From: Burkholderiales bacterium 67-32 | GTDB taxonomy: Bacteria; Pseudomonadota; Gammaproteobacteria; Burkholderiales; Burkholderiaceae_B | Assembly (NCBI GenBank): GCA_001898625.1 | Contig: MKUP01000022.1 | Coordinates: forward strand, 248,001 to 312,000 | Reading direction: 5' to 3' | DNA length: 64,000 nt | In this document: positions 44,207 to 53,501 of the stretch, one piece after another | Numbering within the stretch: position 1 is the first letter of the stretch | Layout of the letters: the number at the start of each line of letters is the position of its first letter | The notes under the pieces: model-generated | What the model saw: only the letters and a program-made list of their open reading frames with translations | The model's database searches: none | Told to the model about the DNA's origin: nothing | Program-made: the position numbers and the translations under genes

Positions 44207-45133
44207 ATGGTGGCTTATCCGCATTCCCTACCCGACGTGCACCCGGACATCGGCGAGACGCCGCTGGCCACCCTGATGGAAAGCGAGTCCATGGTGCCCG
44301 CGCTGGCCGCGCGCGAATGGGTGATCGACGCCACGCGGCGGCAGGGGCGCAGCCACGCCTTGCTGCTGACGGCGGGGAAGGGCGTCGCCACGCTGCGCCA
44401 CGGGCAGCTCGCGCTGCGCGCGCCGTGCCTGGCCTGGCTGCCGCCGGGCATGGCGCAGTCCATCCGTCTGGAGGCCGGCGGCGCCGGCTACATGCTGTCG
44501 GCCGCCGAGGAACTGGTGTCGCGCGCCTCGGCCGCCAGCCAGCATGCGGCGGCCTTGCGCAACGTGGCCGACCGTCTGCTGCACATCGGGCCGGACGAGA
44601 TGGCGGCGGGGCGGGACATGCTGCGCCCGGTGTTCGAGGCGGTCAGCCATGAATTGCGCCAGGCGGCCAAGGGCGCCGCGGGCATCGCCGTCGCGTATCT
44701 GTCCATCGTCCTGACGCACCTCTGGCGCATGAGCGACATCGACCCCGAGGCGCCCACGGGGGATCGGCCCGGCTCCGTCGTGTTCCAGCGTTTCCTGCGC
44801 GTGGTGGAGATGCACTTCCGCGAACACTGGCCCATTGCCCGCTACGCCCGCACCCTGGGCGTGACCGAGCGCCGGCTGCATGCGGCGTCCATGCGCAGCG
44901 CCGGTTGCGGCCCGCTGGCCGTGGTGCACGAGCGCCTGTTGCAGGAGGCCCGGGTCCGTTTGCAGCAATCGCCGCTGCCCGTGGCCCAGGTCGCCTACGG
45001 CCTGGGGTTCCGCGACACCGCGCATTTCAACCGTTTCTTCAAACGCCACATGGGCGTTCCCCCCGGCAGCTACCGCCGCCGCGTGCTGGAAGAAGCAGGC
45101 CGCGAAGACCTCACCTACTCTGCCTGGCCGTAG
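44207..45133 (+). CDS. AraC-family transcriptional regulator
   Basis: 308 residues. An N-terminal cupin-like sensor domain (about 20-110) precedes a linker and the C-terminal double helix-turn-helix (FREHWPIARYARTLGVTERRLHA, residues about 205-227 by position; VAQVAYGLGFRDTAHFNRFFKRHMGVPP). It is divergent from the locus-2 livK gene with a 151-base gap and is the natural candidate activator of that operon. Repeat copy B starts 5 bases after its stop. Confidence 0.9.
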   Translation: MVAYPHSLPDVHPDIGETPLATLMESESMVPALAAREWVIDATRRQGRSHALLLTAGKGVATLRHGQLALRAPCLAWLPPGMAQSIRLEAGGAGYMLSAAEELVSRASAASQHAAALRNVADRLLHIGPDEMAAGRDMLRPVFEAVSHELRQAAKGAAGIAVAYLSIVLTHLWRMSDIDPEAPTGDRPGSVVFQRFLRVVEMHFREHWPIARYARTLGVTERRLHAASMRSAGCGPLAVVHERLLQEARVRLQQSPLPVAQVAYGLGFRDTAHFNRFFKRHMGVPPGSYRRRVLEEAGREDLTYSAWP

Positions 45134-45137
45134 AGGT

Positions 45138-45214
45138 CCCCCCCTACGCGCTTCGCGCGCCCCCCAGGGGGCGATGCAGGTGGACCGGCAAAGCCGGATC
45201 CACCGCATCCTGGG
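45138..45214 (+). repeat. dispersed multi-hairpin intergenic repeat, copy B
   Basis: A C-run and TACGCGCTTCGCGCG hairpin, then CGCCCCCCAGGGGGCG, then a long stem in which GGTGGACCGGC pairs with GCCGGATCCACC around AAA. Same order as copy C and, inverted, copy A. It lies directly after the AraC gene and could end its transcript, although there is no T-tract. Confidence 0.85.
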
Positions 45215-45254
45215 AGAAGATCAAAAGCTATACTTTTCCCGTTTAGCCTTGGGT

Positions 45255-45617
45255 GTGAATGTCGTGAAAGTTTTCGTCGGTCGGGATTTGTCGTGGGGAG
45301 CGCTGGCAGGGGCGCTGGGACTCATGTTCCTCGTGTCCAGCGCATTGCGCGGGCCGTTGCCCGAAGGGCCGTTCAGCGAACGGGTGCCGGTGCTGGCGCA
45401 GTACGCCGGTTCTTTCCTGGCGGCGGCGCTGATGGGGGGCTTCATCGTGCTGGTCATGTGGGGCTTCCGGCGTTTCCGCTCGCAGCCCTACGAGACGCCC
45501 AGGCGCGACCTGGCGCTGGCGATCCTGCTGATGGCCATCGTGACGTTCCGTCCCGCGCATGCCGAGGCGGCTGTGCCTGCCGTCCCGGCGGCTGGCGTGG
45601 CGCACTACGCGCCGTAG
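45255..45617 (+). CDS. small hypothetical membrane protein
   Basis: About 120 residues from a GTG at 45255 (a second GTG at 45264 is possible); no clear ribosome-binding site, so the start is uncertain. Hydrophobic stretches near 16-32 (LAGALGLMFLVSSAL), 51-71 (GSFLAAALMGGFIVLVMWGF) and 88-102 (LALAILLMAIVTF). The end is Ala/Val/Pro-rich. I do not recognise the family. The open frame also extends upstream through repeat copy B, but that part is repeat sequence, not gene. Confidence 0.5.
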   Translation: MNVVKVFVGRDLSWGALAGALGLMFLVSSALRGPLPEGPFSERVPVLAQYAGSFLAAALMGGFIVLVMWGFRRFRSQPYETPRRDLALAILLMAIVTFRPAHAEAAVPAVPAAGVAHYAP

Positions 45618-45739
45618 GCGGCGCGGCCGGTCGGGAATTCCCATCCGGCCCCGTTTTCGCCATTTTCCTGGGGTAACCCCCGATGTTGACGCGAAGCCGG
45701 GCCCCGGGTGAAAATACTCGCTGACATGTCTCTGGCATG

Positions 45740-45862
45740 TCCCTCCAAAGGGGAGTAGTTCGAGAGTCCAACAGGCTCTTTCGTACGATCGTCAATACGT
45801 GGAAGTTCGCTTCCTCCGGTCGTGCGGATCACCGCCCGGTGATTGAACAAGACCTTTGCAGC
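45740..45862 (+). promoter_or_regulatory. yybP-ykoY manganese riboswitch
   Basis: The aptamer landmarks are present in order: CAAAGG (45746-45751) pairing with CCTTTG (45853-45858) as P1, the strongly conserved GGGGAGTAG just after it (45750-45758), and CGTCAATACG (45790-45799), which holds the Mn-binding loop. It lies 86 bases ahead of a terC-type gene, the commonest partner of this riboswitch. Between aptamer and gene, TTCTC-TG-GAGAA at 45930-45941 could hide the ribosome-binding GGAGA, an apparent translational switch. Confidence 0.88.
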
Positions 45863-45947
45863 CTGGCCTCAGGTCCTGCATGGGTACTCCCGTCCCCAGT
45901 CATTCCTGTCGCCAGCAGAGGCCGTCAACTTCTCTGGAGAACCACTC

Positions 45948-46670
45948 GTGGAATGGCTTTCGGCTTTCGCCGCAGAAATTTTCACCACCCAATTCCTGTT
46001 CGCGCTTGCGTCCATCGTCGTCATCGACATCGTGCTGGCGGGCGACAACGCCATCGTCATCGCGCTGGCCGCGCGCAACCTGCCTCCCGCCTTGCAGAAG
46101 AAGGCCATCGTCTGGGGCACGGTCGGCGCCATCGTCGTCCGTACGCTGATGACGCTGGCCGTGGTCTGGCTGCTCAAGGTTCCCGGCCTCATGCTGGTGG
46201 GCGGCCTGGCGCTGCTGTGGATCGCGTACCGGCTGCTGACCGCCGAAGAAGACGAGCACGGCAACGGCTCGGTCAACACCAGCTTCGTCGCCGCCATCAA
46301 GACCATCGTGATCGCCGACGCGGTCATGGGCGTGGACAACGTGCTGGCGGTGGCCGGCGCGGCGCACGGCAGTTTCCTGCTGGTGGTGCTGGGCCTGTTG
46401 ATCAGCGTGCCCATCATGGTCTGGGGCAGCCGCCTCATCCTGCGCCTGATGGAACGCTATCCGGCCATCATCTACATCGGCGCCGGCGTGCTGGTCGTGA
46501 CCGCGGCCAAGATGGTGATGGGCGAGCCCCTGGTCAAGCCCTGGTTCCAGGCCCACGCTTGGGTGCAGTGGCTGGTCTACCCGCTGGCGTTGGTTGCCAT
46601 CCTGGGCGGTGCCCGCATGGTGGTCAACAATCGCGGGAAGGACAGCCAGCCCGAGTCCAACGCGGCGTAA
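45948..46670 (+). CDS. TerC/Alx/YkoY-type membrane protein (manganese exporter family)
   Basis: 240 residues from a GTG with GGAGA eight bases upstream; the ATG at 45843 lies in the riboswitch and is not the start. Seven hydrophobic helices, with family motifs IVVIDIVLAGDNAIVIALAAR (positions 20-40) and IADAVMGVDNVLAVAG (about 120-135) that carry the paired Asp/Asn residues. Relatives of this family (MntP-independent TerC, Alx) export Mn2+ or load it onto exoenzymes. Control by the preceding Mn riboswitch fits well. Confidence 0.92.
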   Translation: MEWLSAFAAEIFTTQFLFALASIVVIDIVLAGDNAIVIALAARNLPPALQKKAIVWGTVGAIVVRTLMTLAVVWLLKVPGLMLVGGLALLWIAYRLLTAEEDEHGNGSVNTSFVAAIKTIVIADAVMGVDNVLAVAGAAHGSFLLVVLGLLISVPIMVWGSRLILRLMERYPAIIYIGAGVLVVTAAKMVMGEPLVKPWFQAHAWVQWLVYPLALVAILGGARMVVNNRGKDSQPESNAA

Positions 46671-46843
46671 AGCTGGCGCCCCGGCCGGCGCGAGGGGAAT
46701 TCCCCCTCTCGCGGCAGGGGCGAACTGAGTTAAGCTTGCGGCTTTTCCGGGGTGGATACACCGCCCGCAGCAGAACGGCGCCCGGTTCCGGCTGGACGCC
46801 GTTCTTCACGTAGGAAGGCCGCGGGCCGCCTGATCGAGTGCGA

Positions 46844-48562
46844 ATGACGACGAATGACTCCCTGACCCTGACGCCCCGGCCCGGGATGTGGAACTGGCAG
46901 CACCTCGCCCTGCGGGGAGCACTGGTCCTGCTGACCACGTCGCTGCTGATGCTGGACGACTGGATCCAGCAATGGTTCACGGTCGCCAACCAGGCCGATT
47001 TCGAACTGAACTATTTCGTGGCGCTGCTGGCCTTCAACCTGGGCTTGTGGCTGTCGGGCAGCCGGGTATTCGTGACGTGCATCCTGGTGCTGCTGGGCGG
47101 CATGGAACTGATCCAGCTCAGCCATATTTCCTACGCCGGCCGGCCGCTCGATCCCATCGTGCTGGCCAGCCTGTTTTCCGAGTTCGGAGACGTCCGGGAA
47201 GTGGCGCTGGCCGATTTCGGCGACCATGTCCACGTGCTGTTCGCGGTGCTGATCCCGTATCTGGCCGCGTGGTGGCTGTTCATGAGCTATATGCGGTCCG
47301 ACGTCCGGCGCTGGCAGCGTGCGCTGGGGGTCATGCTGGTGGCCGCGGGCCTGCTGTCCAAGCCTTACCGCGCCACCTACCGCGACCTCAATTCCTTCCT
47401 GCCGGGCCCCACTCGCAGCGGTCTGCACAATTCGCTCAACACCTTCAGCTTCTTCCTGGTGCACAACGTCCTGCGCGGATCGCTCCACGCCGCGCCGGCT
47501 CCGGTGGCGGCCGCGACCCGGCCCGAGGTCGTGCCATTCCCCTCGGACGCCCAGCACGTCTGGTTGTTCGTGGCCGATTCGCTGCGTAGCGAACATCTGG
47601 GCATCATGGGTTACGAGCGGGATACGACGCCCAACCTGGCCAGACGCATGGAGCAGGGGCTGGTTGCCCGCCACGGGGTGGCGGCGGCCGTCTCCACCGC
47701 GGCCAGCATGCCGCTGATCATGAACGCGGTGCGTGAGCCCGGCCAGCTGGACCAGATCCGCAGCCTGTCCACGAACCTGTTCAAGTTCGCCAAGGAGGCG
47801 GGCTTCACGACCTACTGGATCTCGTCCCAGGAGTCCAAGCTGCTCAACGACGTGGGCAGCCGCTACGTCGACGTGTCCATCACCCGCGAGGACGAGCCCG
47901 CCCGTTTCCGCAGGCAGGGCGACGAGGCGATCCTGTCGCTGCTGCAGGAACAGCAGTGGCCGAAGAAAACTTTCGTCGTGGTCCTGCTGCGCTCGACGCA
48001 TGCCCCCTACGAGGCCAACTATGCGCATGTGCGGGGCCGCTACGCGCATTGGCCGGACAGCCACGATCAGCCGCGCGCGGTGCGCCAGCGCAACGCCTAC
48101 GACAACTCCGTGCTGTACCTCGACGCGTTGCTGGACCGCATGCTGGACGAATTCGACGGCCTGCCGGGCCAGCGCCACCTCGTGATCACCGGCGACCACG
48201 GGCAGTTGCTGGGCGCCCGGGGCATGTGGGGGCACAACGTGCTCGAGCCCGAAGTGGCCGACGTGCCGGTGCTGTCATGGAGCCGCGAGGCGCCCGAGGC
48301 CGCTTCCGCGCCCATGCGGCAGGAACGCTGGATCAGCCATTTCGAGATGTCGCGCTGGCTGGCCAACCGGCTGGGCAGCGATGTCCGCTCGCCGTCGGCC
48401 ATCGATGGCGTGCACTACATACAGGGCAAGAACCTGTACGGGGCCAACACCTTCCGCGAGGTGCACGAAGGCGCTTCGCTGGAGTTCTCCGATGTTCTGC
48501 CGGTGGGCCACAGCCTGCCGGTCCGCCCTTACAATCCGGTCCGCTCGCTTGTCGCACGTTGA
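46844..48562 (+). CDS. EptA-like sulfatase-fold phosphoethanolamine transferase
   Basis: 572 residues from the ATG at 46844 (a GTG two codons earlier is possible). Four or five N-terminal transmembrane helices (to about 165) precede a periplasmic alkaline-phosphatase/sulfatase domain. Metal and catalytic motifs are visible: FVADSLRSEHLG near 243, the nucleophile region AVSTAASMPLIM near 288, and ITGDHGQLLGARGMWGHN near 445. Such enzymes add phosphoethanolamine to lipid A or other glycans. The target is unclear. A transporter gene follows 24 bases later. Confidence 0.8.
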   Translation: MTTNDSLTLTPRPGMWNWQHLALRGALVLLTTSLLMLDDWIQQWFTVANQADFELNYFVALLAFNLGLWLSGSRVFVTCILVLLGGMELIQLSHISYAGRPLDPIVLASLFSEFGDVREVALADFGDHVHVLFAVLIPYLAAWWLFMSYMRSDVRRWQRALGVMLVAAGLLSKPYRATYRDLNSFLPGPTRSGLHNSLNTFSFFLVHNVLRGSLHAAPAPVAAATRPEVVPFPSDAQHVWLFVADSLRSEHLGIMGYERDTTPNLARRMEQGLVARHGVAAAVSTAASMPLIMNAVREPGQLDQIRSLSTNLFKFAKEAGFTTYWISSQESKLLNDVGSRYVDVSITREDEPARFRRQGDEAILSLLQEQQWPKKTFVVVLLRSTHAPYEANYAHVRGRYAHWPDSHDQPRAVRQRNAYDNSVLYLDALLDRMLDEFDGLPGQRHLVITGDHGQLLGARGMWGHNVLEPEVADVPVLSWSREAPEAASAPMRQERWISHFEMSRWLANRLGSDVRSPSAIDGVHYIQGKNLYGANTFREVHEGASLEFSDVLPVGHSLPVRPYNPVRSLVAR

Positions 48563-48586
48563 GTGCGCGCGTCCACGGACCTACGC

Positions 48587-49981
48587 ATGCCTTCCTCCCA
48601 GGAAACGTCTTCTCCCTTCGAACTGATGACCGGCCGCAACGCGCTGCGTTCGCTGGCGCTGGCCGGCGGCGTGGCGCTCCACGCCATCAATGTCTACGTC
48701 GTCACCACCATCATGCCCACCATCGTGCACAGCATCGGTGGGCTGGCCTACTACGCCTGGAGTACGACGCTGTTCGTGGTGGCGTCCATTCTCGGTTCGG
48801 CCTTGTCCTACCGGCTGATCGACCGGATGGGGCCGCGCCGCGCCTATCTGGGCGCGCTGGCACTGTTCTGCCTGGGATCGCTGATCTGCGCCACCGCGCC
48901 AGCCATGTGGTGGCTGCTTGCCGGGCGTACCGTCCAGGGGCTCGCCGGCGGCGTGCTGCTGGCCTTGTCGTACGCGCTGATCAGGATGGTGTACGAATCG
49001 CGTCTGTGGCCGCGCGCGCTGGCCTTCGTCTCGGCGATGTGGGGCGTGGCGACGCTGTCGGGGCCGGCCCTGGGCGGGTTGTTTGCTTCACTGGGATGGT
49101 GGCGGCCGGCCTTCCTGTCGCTGCTGCCTGTCGCCGCCGCGCTGGCGGCCATCGTCTATAGGCTGGTGCCGGCTACCGCGCCCGCCTCGTCGTCGGCGGC
49201 GGCGGGCGTGCCCTGGGGCAAGCTGGCGCTGCTGGCGTGCTCGGTGATGGTGGTCTCGGTGGGCAGCCTCTCGCATGAACTGGCCTGGAACGCCGCCGGT
49301 GTGGCGATGGGGCTGGCGCTGGTGGCATGGATGGGGCGCCTGGACGTGAAGGCGTCGTCGCGGCTCATGCCCACGGGCGCTTATTCGACCCGCACGGTAC
49401 TGGGCGCCTGCTACCTGACGATGGCCATGCTCATCATCGGCCTGACCAGCGAGATCTTCGTCCCGTACTTCCTGCAGACCCTGCACGGCCAGACGCCGCT
49501 CGTCGCGGGCTACCTGACGGCGGTCATGGCGGGCGGCTGGACGCTGGCCTCGCTGATGTTTTCGGGGCGCACCGGCGAGGCCGTCGTGCGCCTGGTCCGC
49601 GGCGGCCCTGTGGTGACCACGGTGGGCCTGGCCGCGCTGGCCGTGCTGGTGCCGTACGGCGAGCCGGGCGACGTGGCGTTCGCCGCGCTGTGCCTGGCGC
49701 TGGCCGGTGTCGGCTTCGGCATAGGCATGTGCTGGTCGCACCTGGTGACGCGGGTGTTCCGCTCGGCGCCCGCGGGCCAGGAAAACCTGGCCTCGGGCGC
49801 GGTGACGACCTTGCAGCTTTATGCGATCGCGCTGGGGTCGGCCGTGGCGGGGATGGTGGCCAACGCGGCCGGACTGGCCGACCCCGGCGGTATCGACGGC
49901 GCTCGCACCGCGGCCGCCTGGCTGTTCGGTCTGTTCGCGCTGGCGCCGGCCCTGGCAGCCTGGAGCGCCCGGCGCTCGTAG
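48587..49981 (+). CDS. MFS transporter, drug:H+ antiporter type
   Basis: 464 residues from the ATG at 48587. Twelve to fourteen hydrophobic helices; motif A-like SYRLIDRMGPRRAY near 77 and the multidrug motif C region GVATLSGPALGG near 154. It follows the EptA-like gene by 24 bases in the same direction and may be co-transcribed. Substrate unknown. Confidence 0.85.
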   Translation: MPSSQETSSPFELMTGRNALRSLALAGGVALHAINVYVVTTIMPTIVHSIGGLAYYAWSTTLFVVASILGSALSYRLIDRMGPRRAYLGALALFCLGSLICATAPAMWWLLAGRTVQGLAGGVLLALSYALIRMVYESRLWPRALAFVSAMWGVATLSGPALGGLFASLGWWRPAFLSLLPVAAALAAIVYRLVPATAPASSSAAAGVPWGKLALLACSVMVVSVGSLSHELAWNAAGVAMGLALVAWMGRLDVKASSRLMPTGAYSTRTVLGACYLTMAMLIIGLTSEIFVPYFLQTLHGQTPLVAGYLTAVMAGGWTLASLMFSGRTGEAVVRLVRGGPVVTTVGLAALAVLVPYGEPGDVAFAALCLALAGVGFGIGMCWSHLVTRVFRSAPAGQENLASGAVTTLQLYAIALGSAVAGMVANAAGLADPGGIDGARTAAAWLFGLFALAPALAAWSARRS

Positions 49982-49985
49982 GCAG

Positions 49986-50894
49986 TCAGCGCATCGTGGG
50001 GGCCTCGCCCCCCAGGGCGTCGACCACGTCGGCGATCAGCTTGGCCAGTTCGCCGGACATCAGCGTGAAATCGGCGTCGAAGCGTTCGGCGTCGTTCTGC
50101 GCGAGGGCGTCGGCGTTTTCCTTGAGCACGTCCAGCGGCGCGATGCGCTTGATGGCCAGCGATTCGCTCAACACGAACGAAATACGGTCGGCCCAGGTCA
50201 TCGCGAGCCGGGTGCACTGCTTGCCGGCCTCGATGTGGCGGCGCACGTCCTCGGCCTCGATGGATTGCCGCACGTAGCGCACCGTGGCCCGGCCTTCACC
50301 GGTGGAGCGCAGTTCGGTGTCCTGGTCGATGGTGAAGTTGGCGGGGGCTTCGCCGCCGGCCAGCCACTCGGTCATGGCGGCCGCGGGCGAGGTCTGCACG
50401 TGCAGGTTGGCCAGCGGGAACTTGTCGATGGCCCGGTTCAGGAGTTGCAGCAGTTCGTCGCAGCGTGCCGCCGAGGAAGCGTCGATGCACAGCCAGCCGT
50501 TGCGCGTATCCATCCACGCGCGGGTGTCGCGCAGGATGCTGAAGGCGCGCGGCAGCAGCGTTTCCTTGACGTTCTCCTTGATCTCCTTCATCTGCTTGCG
50601 GCCGGGCTTGAAGCCTTGCTGCTCTTCGATTTCCTGGGCCTTGGCCTTGGCCACCTGGTTGATGACGGTGGTCGGGAGCAGTTTCTTCTCGGTGCGCAGC
50701 GTGATCAGCAACTGGCCGTTCACGCCGTGGGCCAGCAGGCTGCCGTTTTCCAGCGGGGGCGCCCATCCCTGCGTCTGCAGTTCCAGGCTGGAGCCGGGGC
50801 CGAAGACCTGGGGCCTGAGCAGTTCATCGAGCCCCTCGGGCGTCATGGGCCAGGGGGCGGGAAGGCGATAGATCTGTAGATTCTTGAACCACAT
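49986..50894 (-). CDS. rdgC: recombination-associated protein RdgC
   Basis: 302 residues, normal length. The N-terminus [11 protein letters not shown] and the central [20 protein letters not shown] stretch are diagnostic. RdgC forms a ring on double-stranded DNA and limits RecA action; it is associated with the nucleoid. It is convergent with the MFS gene, 4 bases apart. Confidence 0.97.
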   Translation of the reverse strand: MWFKNLQIYRLPAPWPMTPEGLDELLRPQVFGPGSSLELQTQGWAPPLENGSLLAHGVNGQLLITLRTEKKLLPTTVINQVAKAKAQEIEEQQGFKPGRKQMKEIKENVKETLLPRAFSILRDTRAWMDTRNGWLCIDASSAARCDELLQLLNRAIDKFPLANLHVQTSPAAAMTEWLAGGEAPANFTIDQDTELRSTGEGRATVRYVRQSIEAEDVRRHIEAGKQCTRLAMTWADRISFVLSESLAIKRIAPLDVLKENADALAQNDAERFDADFTLMSGELAKLIADVVDALGGEAPTMR

Positions 50895-50945
50895 GGCGGG
50901 CCGCGCAAAAGGGTCGATTCTATACGACGCGGCCGTCGCCCTTCG

Positions 50946-52388
50946 TTACCCCAGGTCCAGCGAGTCATCCTTCTTGGATTCGCGCGGCACGTCGGGCGAC
51001 AGTTGCCAGAAGATCCACGCCGACGCCGCCGTGAGCAGGCCGATGCAGATGAAGGTGGCGTGGAAGGCCGCCAGCGCGTCCTGGGGGGCACCGTGGTCCA
51101 CGAAGTGGCTGAAGGCGGAGAGAATGCCGCCGGCCACCGTCACGCTCAGGCTGATCGCCAGCATCTGCATCATGGACAGGATGCTGTTGCCGCTGCTGGC
51201 GCCTTGTTGCCCCAGGTCCTTCAGCGTCAGCGTGTTCATGGCAGTGAACTGCAGCGAGTTTACCGCGCCGAAGAAGGCCATCAGCACCACCTGGGCCCAG
51301 ACCGGGTGCGAGGCGTCGACCAGCGAGAACGAGGCGATGGTCAGGCCGACCAGCACCGTGTTGACCACCAGGACGTGGCGATAGCCGTAGCGGGTGATCA
51401 GCGAGGTCGCCAGGCGCTTGCTGAGCATGCCGGCCGCGGCCACGGGCAGCATCATCAGGCCCGAGTGCGTGGGCGAATAGCCCAGGCTGACCTGCAGCAG
51501 CAGCGGCAGCAGGAAGGGCATGCCGCTGCTGCCCAGCCGCGCGAACAGATTGCCCAGCAGGCCTATCGTGAACGTGTGGATACGGAACAGGGCGGGCGAG
51601 AACAGCGGGGCGGCCTGCCTGCCCGCGCGCAGCCAGTAGGTGACGATGCTGATCAGGCCGAACACCAGCATGAGCACGACGGTCGCGTGCCCCGTGGCGC
51701 GGCCCGAGAACCCGTCCAGCGACAGCGAGATGGCCGCCATGCCGAAGGCCAGCAGGCCGTAGCCCACGCCGTCGAAGGCGGCCCGTTGCGTCTCGCGCTT
51801 GTCGATCATGAAGGTGCGCGTGGCGATCGCGCCCGCCACGCCGACCGGAATGTTGATCAGGAACACCCAGTGCCAGGAGAACTGTTCGGACAGCCAGCCA
51901 CCCAGCACGGGGCCGATCATGGGGCCGACCATGGCCGGTATGGCGACGAAGCTCAGTGCGGGCAGCAGCCGCTCCTGGGGGAAACTGCGCAGGATGACCA
52001 GCCGGCCCACGGGCATCAGCATCGCGCCGCCGGCCCCCTGGACCACGCGGGAGGCGACGAGCTGGCTCAGGTCCTGGGAGATCGCGCACAGCACCGAGCC
52101 CAGCGTGAACAGGACGATGGCCGAGAAATACACCTTGCGCGTGCCGAAGCGGTCGGCCAGCCAGCCCGAGGCGGGTATCAGCACGGCCATGGTCAGCGCG
52201 TAGGAGATCACCACGGACTGCATGCGCAGCGGGCTCTCGCCCAGGCTGGCCGCCATCGCCGGCAGCGCCGTGTTGACGATGGTGGTGTCCAGCGTCTGCA
52301 TGAAGAGACCGATGGCGACGAGCCAAAGGGTGATGTTCAGCGTTTTTCTGTGGTCCACGGTCGGCGTGCAGGGGGCGGGCGGTGTCAT
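50946..52388 (-). CDS. MFS transporter, EmrB/MdtD-like (DHA2)
   Basis: 480 residues from the ATG at 52388. Fourteen hydrophobic helices are likely. Motifs: LDTTIVNTALPAMAASLGE near 31 (motif D1), GWLADRFGTRKVYF near 74 (motif A), and GPMIGPVLGGWLSEQFSWHW near 151 (motif C). These define drug:proton antiporters of the 14-helix class. The gene stands alone and is divergent from dodecin. Confidence 0.9.
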   Translation of the reverse strand: MTPPAPCTPTVDHRKTLNITLWLVAIGLFMQTLDTTIVNTALPAMAASLGESPLRMQSVVISYALTMAVLIPASGWLADRFGTRKVYFSAIVLFTLGSVLCAISQDLSQLVASRVVQGAGGAMLMPVGRLVILRSFPQERLLPALSFVAIPAMVGPMIGPVLGGWLSEQFSWHWVFLINIPVGVAGAIATRTFMIDKRETQRAAFDGVGYGLLAFGMAAISLSLDGFSGRATGHATVVLMLVFGLISIVTYWLRAGRQAAPLFSPALFRIHTFTIGLLGNLFARLGSSGMPFLLPLLLQVSLGYSPTHSGLMMLPVAAAGMLSKRLATSLITRYGYRHVLVVNTVLVGLTIASFSLVDASHPVWAQVVLMAFFGAVNSLQFTAMNTLTLKDLGQQGASSGNSILSMMQMLAISLSVTVAGGILSAFSHFVDHGAPQDALAAFHATFICIGLLTAASAWIFWQLSPDVPRESKKDDSLDLG

Positions 52389-52506
52389 AGGATAGCTTGA
52401 TTCATGCCCGCGGCTTGGACTAAGGTGGTCTGGCCGGCTTCCGGTGCCGCCACGGCGCCGGGCATGGCCTTTGCTGGCCGGCACCCCAGGCAACCAGGAG
52501 ACGACG

Positions 52507-52722
52507 ATGTCGGAACACGTGTACAAGCAGCTCGAATTGGTCGGGTCCTCGACGAAGTCCAGCGACGACGCGATCCGCAACGCAATCGATCGCGCGGCCC
52601 GGACCATGCGCCACCTGGCGTGGTTCGAGGTCACCCAGGTGCGGGGCCACATCGAGGACGGCAAGGTCGCGCACTGGCAGGTGGCCCTGAAGGTGGGGGT
52701 GCGCCTGGAAGACTCGAAGTAG
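52507..52722 (+). CDS. dodecin
   Basis: 71 residues, ATG at 52507, with GGAG nearby. The dodecin fold is evident: [19 protein letters not shown], then WFEV with the flavin-stacking Trp39, and [14 protein letters not shown]. Twelve copies form a hollow shell that stores flavins in the cytoplasm. It sits close to an operon of flavin enzymes but is separated from it by 127 bases with its own Fur-like site. Confidence 0.95.
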   Translation: MSEHVYKQLELVGSSTKSSDDAIRNAIDRAARTMRHLAWFEVTQVRGHIEDGKVAHWQVALKVGVRLEDSK

Positions 52723-52788
52723 GTTCCCACGGCCGGGGCGGCGATGGGGCCGCCGCGCCCGCGCCGGGTGGGCGCTGGCTACAGTGCT

Positions 52789-52812
52789 TGAGAATTGTTA
52801 TCATTATTGATC
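52789..52812 (+). promoter_or_regulatory. candidate Fur box and promoter of the redox operon
   Basis: An AT-rich island in GC-rich DNA with TTGTTATCATTATTGATC resembles the Fur 7-1-7 palindrome (TGATAAT-n-ATTATCA), with several mismatches. It lies 38-60 bases ahead of the PepSY gene start. Iron-dependent repression of the operon is likely but not proved by the match. Confidence 0.55.
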
Positions 52813-52849
52813 TTAATCATCTCAAGCATGCAGTGCCGCGCACCGCCGT

Positions 52850-53488
52850 ATGGACAAACAGTCGGATCGCTTCCTGGAGCAGAAGCGTCGCTCATTCTGG
52901 TTGAAGCATCTGCATCAATGGCACTGGATCAGCTCGGCGATCTGTCTCGTCGGCATGCTGCTGTTCGCCGCCACGGGCATCACGCTCAATCACGCTTCCC
53001 AGATCGAAGCCCATCCCCGGGTCGTTTCCAAGGAAGCGCAGGTGCCGGCCGAACTGGCTCGCGCGCTGGCTCCGGAAGGCGGGGCCGACAAGGCGCCCCT
53101 GCCGGCCGCGCTGCGGCAATGGCTGGAAGCGCAGTTGTCGATCGCGATCGGCGACCCGGTGGCCGAATGGTCGCCCGACGAAATCTACGTTTCCCTGCCG
53201 CGGCCGGGCGGCGATGCCTGGCTGAGCGTCGAGCTGCCCGACGGCGCGGTGAAGTACGAGAGCACCGACCGCGGGTGGATCTCGTATTTCAACGACCTGC
53301 ACAAGGGCCGCAACACGGGTGAGGCCTGGAAGTGGTTCCTGGACGTCTTCGCGGTCGCCTGTCTGGTGTTCTGCGTGACCGGTTTCTTCCTGCTGCAGAT
53401 CCATTCGCGCAACCGGCCCGTCACCTGGCCCATGGTGGCGCTGGGCGTCGCCGTGCCGCTGTTCCTGGCATTCGTATTCATCCATTGA
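52850..53488 (+). CDS. PepSY-associated membrane protein
   Basis: 212 residues. TM1 near 26-46, a periplasmic PepSY-like domain (about 50-150), then TM2 near 163-183 and TM3 near 191-211. His residues flank the helices (His20, His22, His25, His48; NDLHKGRNTGE near 150). This is the small PiuB/ferric-reductase type found in iron-uptake regions. These His residues may bind heme to pass electrons across the inner membrane. First gene of a five-gene operon preceded by a Fur-like site. Confidence 0.85.
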   Translation: MDKQSDRFLEQKRRSFWLKHLHQWHWISSAICLVGMLLFAATGITLNHASQIEAHPRVVSKEAQVPAELARALAPEGGADKAPLPAALRQWLEAQLSIAIGDPVAEWSPDEIYVSLPRPGGDAWLSVELPDGAVKYESTDRGWISYFNDLHKGRNTGEAWKWFLDVFAVACLVFCVTGFFLLQIHSRNRPVTWPMVALGVAVPLFLAFVFIH

Positions 53489-53501
53489 AGAGGTTCTGGC
53501 T

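Noticed and set aside
44228-45208. Minus-strand open frame beginning in repeat copy B and running through the AraC gene
   Set aside because: It is antisense to the AraC regulator and its start is repeat sequence; no domain is visible.
45843-45947. ATG at 45843 as the terC start
   Set aside because: It lies inside the riboswitch P1 region; the GTG at 45948 has a proper ribosome-binding site and gives the family's N-terminus.
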